From NCBI GenBank assembly GCA_028281925.1, contig JANQIX010000032.1:1-38012 (forward strand): a DNA stretch of 38,012 nt. Reading direction: 5' to 3'. The first letter of the stretch is position 1. Each line of letters starts with the position of its first letter. Positions 37,301 through 38,012 of this stretch are shown here, piece by piece. A model generated the notes under the pieces. The model made no database searches and was not told the origin of the DNA. It saw nothing but the letters and a program-made list of their open reading frames with translations. The position numbers and the translations under genes were made by a program. The DNA is from Alphaproteobacteria bacterium. Its GTDB lineage: Bacteria; Pseudomonadota; Alphaproteobacteria; DSM-16000; Inquilinaceae.

Positions 37301-38012
37301 ACCTGCCGGTCGGCCAGAACTCCGACGAGGATCTGGACGGCGACTACAACAATGGCGGTGCCGGCATCGACATCGACAATGTGAGCGAGAACGCCTACCT
37401 CGATATCGGCTACAACTGGATCTACGGTGAGGACTACGGCATCCAGTTCGACGGCGGCTCGCCCGCGGTCGAGGACAATGCGGTGGTGCGGATCGCCGAC
37501 AACTTCCGAGTCATCGGCTTCAACGAAGACGGCATCCAGTTCCGCGAGGACATCACCGACAACGGCCTGGTGATCATCCGCGACAACAGCTGGATCCGGG
37601 GCGGCGACGACGGCATCGAGTTCAACGGACGCATCCTCGGTGACGCCACCGTGCGTATCCTCGACAACCGCCGCATCATCGGTCTTGACGACGAAGGCAT
37701 CGAGTTCAGCACCATCCGCGGCAATGCGCGTGTCGTGGTGGCGGGCAACCACCTGATCCGCGGTGGCGACAACGGCATCGACTTCGACGGTACGATCCGC
37801 CAGAACGCGATTGTTCGGGTCCTGGACAACCACCGGATCCTCGGCCTCGGCGAGGACGGCATGGAGTTCGGCTCGATCCGCGGCAACGCCCTGGTCCGGA
37901 TCGCACGCAACGATCTGATCCGCGGCTACGACACCGGTATCGATTTCAATGGCACGATCCGCCAGAACGCGGTCGTGCGTGTTGTGAACAACGACCGGAT
38001 CATCGGCCGCAA
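28330..38012 (+). CDS. Giant TpsA-type secreted adhesin (filamentous-haemagglutinin-like, beta-helix), 3' end outside window
   Basis: The frame from ATG 28330 has no stop to the window edge: at least 3,227 residues. GGGAGAGGGAAGCC lies before the ATG. An unusually long N-terminal region (1-52) precedes a hydrophobic stretch (about 53-72), with cleavage likely after ALA at 75-77. The TPS secretion domain follows (about 80-195), with ISNPAGVVFGPEANVDVQSI holding an NPNG-type box, N159-P-A-G162. GTFMIDPTDVVILLG (near 518) is typical of haemagglutinin-type exoproteins. From about 870 the chain is right-handed beta-helix-like, with NWWG near 1132 and many rungs of the form DGIxFxG...VxIxxNxI. The mature part is rich in Asp and Gly, with only two visible cysteines (C630-G-S-C633). 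The likely exporter is the tpsB-like gene upstream. The C-terminal anchor and any protease site are not seen. Confidence 0.95.
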   Translation, partial: MSYRRSRAVNSNRSDAALRPGLAERRYRDTGRAGPVSLERVHDFGHSPALRKALAGTTALTAAAVCGYLLSSDLALALPTDGTVVEGQAEIIYGDNSVTIQQGSDRVIIEWQTFDIDVHESVNFVQPHALAAALNRVLSGDASQILGSLTADGQVIISNPAGVVFGPEANVDVQSIVATSLNIMNRPFMDSGRLDFQVSGLVEEGVQRRDAALDSMVVNQGDVRADEMVAFVAPGVSNTGLIVAEVAIMGAGEAAVLDYYGDGLINFAITSPTTMLPIHTDGTAAEALVVNGEGGTILADGGQVILTADAAAGVVDNVINLDGVVVARRIESQGGQVALVGGDEGSVVVAGTIDASGVEEDDEGGTVHVLGETVVLADGASIDVSGPAGGGTVLVGGAVQGGPLAAGGHIAYSQLEPGAGGGTNISIDVTTAFETESYMPTADIAYVAEGAEVSADAETDGDGGTIVVWGDEAGFLYGELTAEGGEEGGDGGFIEFSSPGYLDFDGTVSTAAANGALGTFMIDPTDVVILLGSADGDDVNNGRVDEATILAGGTVGFGDGPANPFLIYESEIEGTNSNIIIQATRSIGVSENGQGPGTIVLSNNRSLTLETRNNTGDGAGGIDLTGTAFCGSCVGDLAGLTDQQVAFAVQDSPGGEANIEITASSLGEETGDIILGELSTERGGITVRTGRGSIVSTASVVTGAGGHILMTTDNIGAGVNGGDIIVEGLLETGSLLFFSNTTAGDVVLTAAEDIQVTATGGIDTDRGGNTGFRRGRDGDILLNAGVTVGEEGAGPIIDPAAEIDLDAEINAGSDNVEANAGIVRLAANIRASSDNISGTATQVFVESDAAEIQDGIDVASDEGVVASDVVVNVADGTYDLDSDGVVIDKNLSLIGVTGDPEVPGAGSPLLQGDGTGFGMEVEAPATNVEIAGFHIDNYADGIHADIGDGTPTAGSVIDINNNTITNTTSDGIFVDEFASVTIEYNDILVEDGDGVEIEDFDDLTAHVTGNVIGSETAGVVDGNGILIDDEGDATDMSVFIRQNSVSGFAEGIDFTSTEDGGASIQALVEQNVISGNTVGIQIDGDFDPPGTSNDEFAVDASNITVFNNDLSGNADFAVQHNGDGVLDASGNWWGTNNEADVLAETSGLVDITPFLDVGTDTDAGTLGFQGDFTVLNVTTLGEQTDPGLDPGTFGAFDATDNQLRINEAIQLVSGSTVQVWDGNYVENVLINIDGLSLLGGFDSPTTRLGTSTINPFDDTAPVILITNSAGNPETLVDLFTIDGDGTGFGVDAEDIRGLTLSNLNISETSDAAIRVVVDHQPTPGDSTTSITDNTIDGSNTGDGIEIAGDGRGQGGDELVGATVNITGNTIGEDGDDIDGRGIVFTTDIGDPDGDLALGSDSGDETDVAILIEDNDVFSAGNALEFSGEIGDIGGIQDIVIAITGNNAGFNSTAGHGIYFGGPIFNTDLDIFGNLIDAGLDGIHFAGAITDSSNIGIGDGSAGNTNTIVADNSGVVFAGSILGRNSVFLSRNVITAGPSLGDRGVEFRDGIGGSSAVSVQFNTINAGDDGVAFYDLNGGANGSGVEAISGMSDVIVAFNTIGSAGTPVGQEGLDFDEITDTADVLIHNNTIYAARDGMQFDRLIDSTGSGTIVRPNGLDYSGAVVVVNNDVSAGRNGALFDNTIGGADIAFGENDWGTDADPVGGDGVQFGTIAGDATVSFEREHIDADGDGVSVVGGILDTASLEFREARPGTPADGRDTDIDAGGIAVNVVNLQSPSTLSYAGGSFTGGAVAVNVDNTGLPAGTAGTVEFSGAPAFDVTDADGTVAQFLTDDTGPGINIDFGTSTASFTGGEDGMVFSGPGIDILGGGAGFSGSLGSISFTGQTDQYVSLTDGAEFDAGTGLPNLIDVTGVTFDGQTPGVLSLVDLVGLESKLFHFLDGPELDGDQNGLFYYGPTLAVTEGNSIQLAVNTVEIIRNAGLTAGQVAVGSGTFGGSVELWVDNLKVTGVDTGDGSPVIDTDAVDPFANQGDFDNGFYIADIGAIGDGSLNAVTSGSAANGNDVENVTIDPFVFAGSGPTSLIGSDVGVQLGAAGSTAINAVVDGNAFYDLNYGIVSVNTAGNTRLINNVMRRIAFDGIQFQDGIGSNEVLEILNNSIGAGDHGIALLGAIGSNADVDIHDNRILANQNEDATGAGIYFGGTIGGTIGGTATVNIGDGDRYSGTASNIITVAGNSGGDDVSGLDGIHFADDVGGEADIVIDGNRIGYTPPATSGGDRAPVADDGIEFHGDVEGDVDVTITDNWIRAQDDGIQFSARVRQNAEVLIGGGSYNYNFISAGDVGILFGGAVRNSAGTDSEIEISYNDIYGDDGIVFEGRVSGEGHDTLIAHNHNIVGRDGDGIRFDRAIDDAEVRILDNNDGIYATDDGIELAGGLTGTAYVAIARNNIRADEDGVLVDGEGVSDRSHLAIVDNNIGFYTDRIGENGIDIQSVTNRASVWIAYNDIYSYGSAIQFDGPITTRSRYIDWTGFYPGEFGVGIFGNTHINSYYGDGIEFSGPVEGGERSVRILIAENNHGIDAGQHGITFDSLVDNAYIRIAANDIEAGLYDGIGDGIHFGGEIWYSTIDIGSVFEDYGNEIDAYGDGIDFDERVRYSDVYIENNDINYGSAPGERGIEFDNGVYASNVYIIDNEILEEDWEWRRNDYGRWYRHYFVGDDGILFNDGEYSGQQSIDGESYVVISGNQIGSEYRPVGQNADETDGGSGVDIQSVADYSTVEISYNDIYAQDNAVQFDGTVEDSWVDVSWNEHLVGYDRHGVTFEGAVRNSYVDILGNNHGIFAGQNGINFGGVVSWSDIWIAGNIIQAGETSPYDGDGIHFDGEIWHSWIGIGGPLPFMGNEIDANGDGIDFDERVRYSTVAIKNNDIDYGTGEGERGIEFDNGVYDSDVYVWWNLILEDDYEYTGDDGILFNAGEYEGQAAIDGDSYVSILGNQIGSEYLPVGQNSDEDLDGDYNNGGAGIDIDNVSENAYLDIGYNWIYGEDYGIQFDGGSPAVEDNAVVRIADNFRVIGFNEDGIQFREDITDNGLVIIRDNSWIRGGDDGIEFNGRILGDATVRILDNRRIIGLDDEGIEFSTIRGNARVVVAGNHLIRGGDNGIDFDGTIRQNAIVRVLDNHRILGLGEDGMEFGSIRGNALVRIARNDLIRGYDTGIDFNGTIRQNAVVRVVNNDRIIGR
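34921..34953 (+). repeat. Short in-frame tandem repeat in the adhesin gene
   Basis: The 12-base unit GGCGGCACCATC occurs twice and a third time as its first nine bases, coding GGTIGGTIGGT. Being a multiple of three, copy-number slippage would keep the frame. Confidence 0.85.
35773..37611 (+). repeat. Long internal duplication in the adhesin (modules of ~250-280 residues)
   Basis: Blocks recur in the same order: GIDIQS (35773), GVDIQS (36604) and GIDIDN (37363); DGIHFGGEIW (36151) and DGIHFDGEIW (36931), exactly 780 bases apart; IDFDERVRYS, GERGIEFDNGVY, DDGILFN and GNQIGSEY each occur in both copies. Copies have diverged in the loops, and one has an extra aromatic-rich stretch (WEWRRNDYGRWYRHYF, near 36406-36450). 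Confidence 0.85.
37612..38012 (+). repeat. 54-residue (162-base) two-rung tandem repeat at the window edge
   Basis: GI[E/D]F-type anchors fall at 37612, 37696, 37774, 37858 and 37936, spacings 84, 78, 84 and 78 bases. Each 28-residue rung alternates with a 26-residue one, so the true unit is 162 bases. The series continues past the window, so the copy number is unknown. Confidence 0.88.

Noticed and set aside
35773..38012. Regular repeats that might suggest a CRISPR array
   Set aside because: The repeats are 162 bases or longer, imperfect, and in frame with one long coding sequence. They are protein rungs, not repeat-spacer units.

Overview
The window is GC-rich bacterial chromosome, most likely from an alphaproteobacterium, perhaps Rhodospirillales-like (inference). 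The evidence is the order secY-adk-rpsM-rpsK-rpoA-rplQ with no rpsD, the alphaproteobacterial-type SecY N-terminus, a zinc-free S14, and a SapC-family protein.

Region 1 (1-15.2 kb) is one co-directional core block: the end of tuf, the S10 cluster (rpsJ to rpmC and rpsQ), the spc cluster (rplN to secY and adk) and the alpha cluster (rpsM, rpsK, rpoA, rplQ). Gene junctions are tight, often ATGA or GTGA overlaps. Several ribosomal proteins carry low-complexity Ala/Glu/Pro appendages. L30 is the most striking, with about 130 extra N-terminal residues on a roughly 63-residue core. A promoter with both consensus hexamers (TTGACA-N16-TATAAT) overlaps the adk stop codon and should drive the alpha cluster. 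A 10-bp GC hairpin sits at its expected start site.

Region 2 (15.2-20.8 kb) is accessory: a small lipoprotein, a DUF4380-like protein, an aquaporin with a cysteine-rich tail, a SapC-family protein and an exported protein of unknown function. It also holds two decayed genes: an anti-sigma-type zinc-finger gene with an in-frame stop, and an NAD(P)H-hydrate epimerase gene with an internal deletion and frameshift.

Region 3 (20.8-38.0 kb) looks like a surface-adhesin locus. In order it holds a LapG-like periplasmic cysteine protease (minus strand), a divergent two-TM membrane protein with a PAS domain and a degenerate HD-GYP domain, a Sel1-repeat/peptidoglycan-binding protein (minus), a two-partner-secretion transporter (TpsB), and its presumed cargo. 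The cargo is a TpsA exoprotein whose reading frame is open from 28330 to the window edge (more than 3,227 residues) and is built of parallel beta-helix rungs.

The set resembles the CdrAB/LapG/LapD adhesin-retention system of pseudomonads. Here, however, a catalytically degenerate HD-GYP membrane protein stands where a LapD-type GGDEF-EAL receptor would be expected. That functional link is inference from gene neighbourhood and domain content. It is the most promising candidate for an undescribed system in the window.
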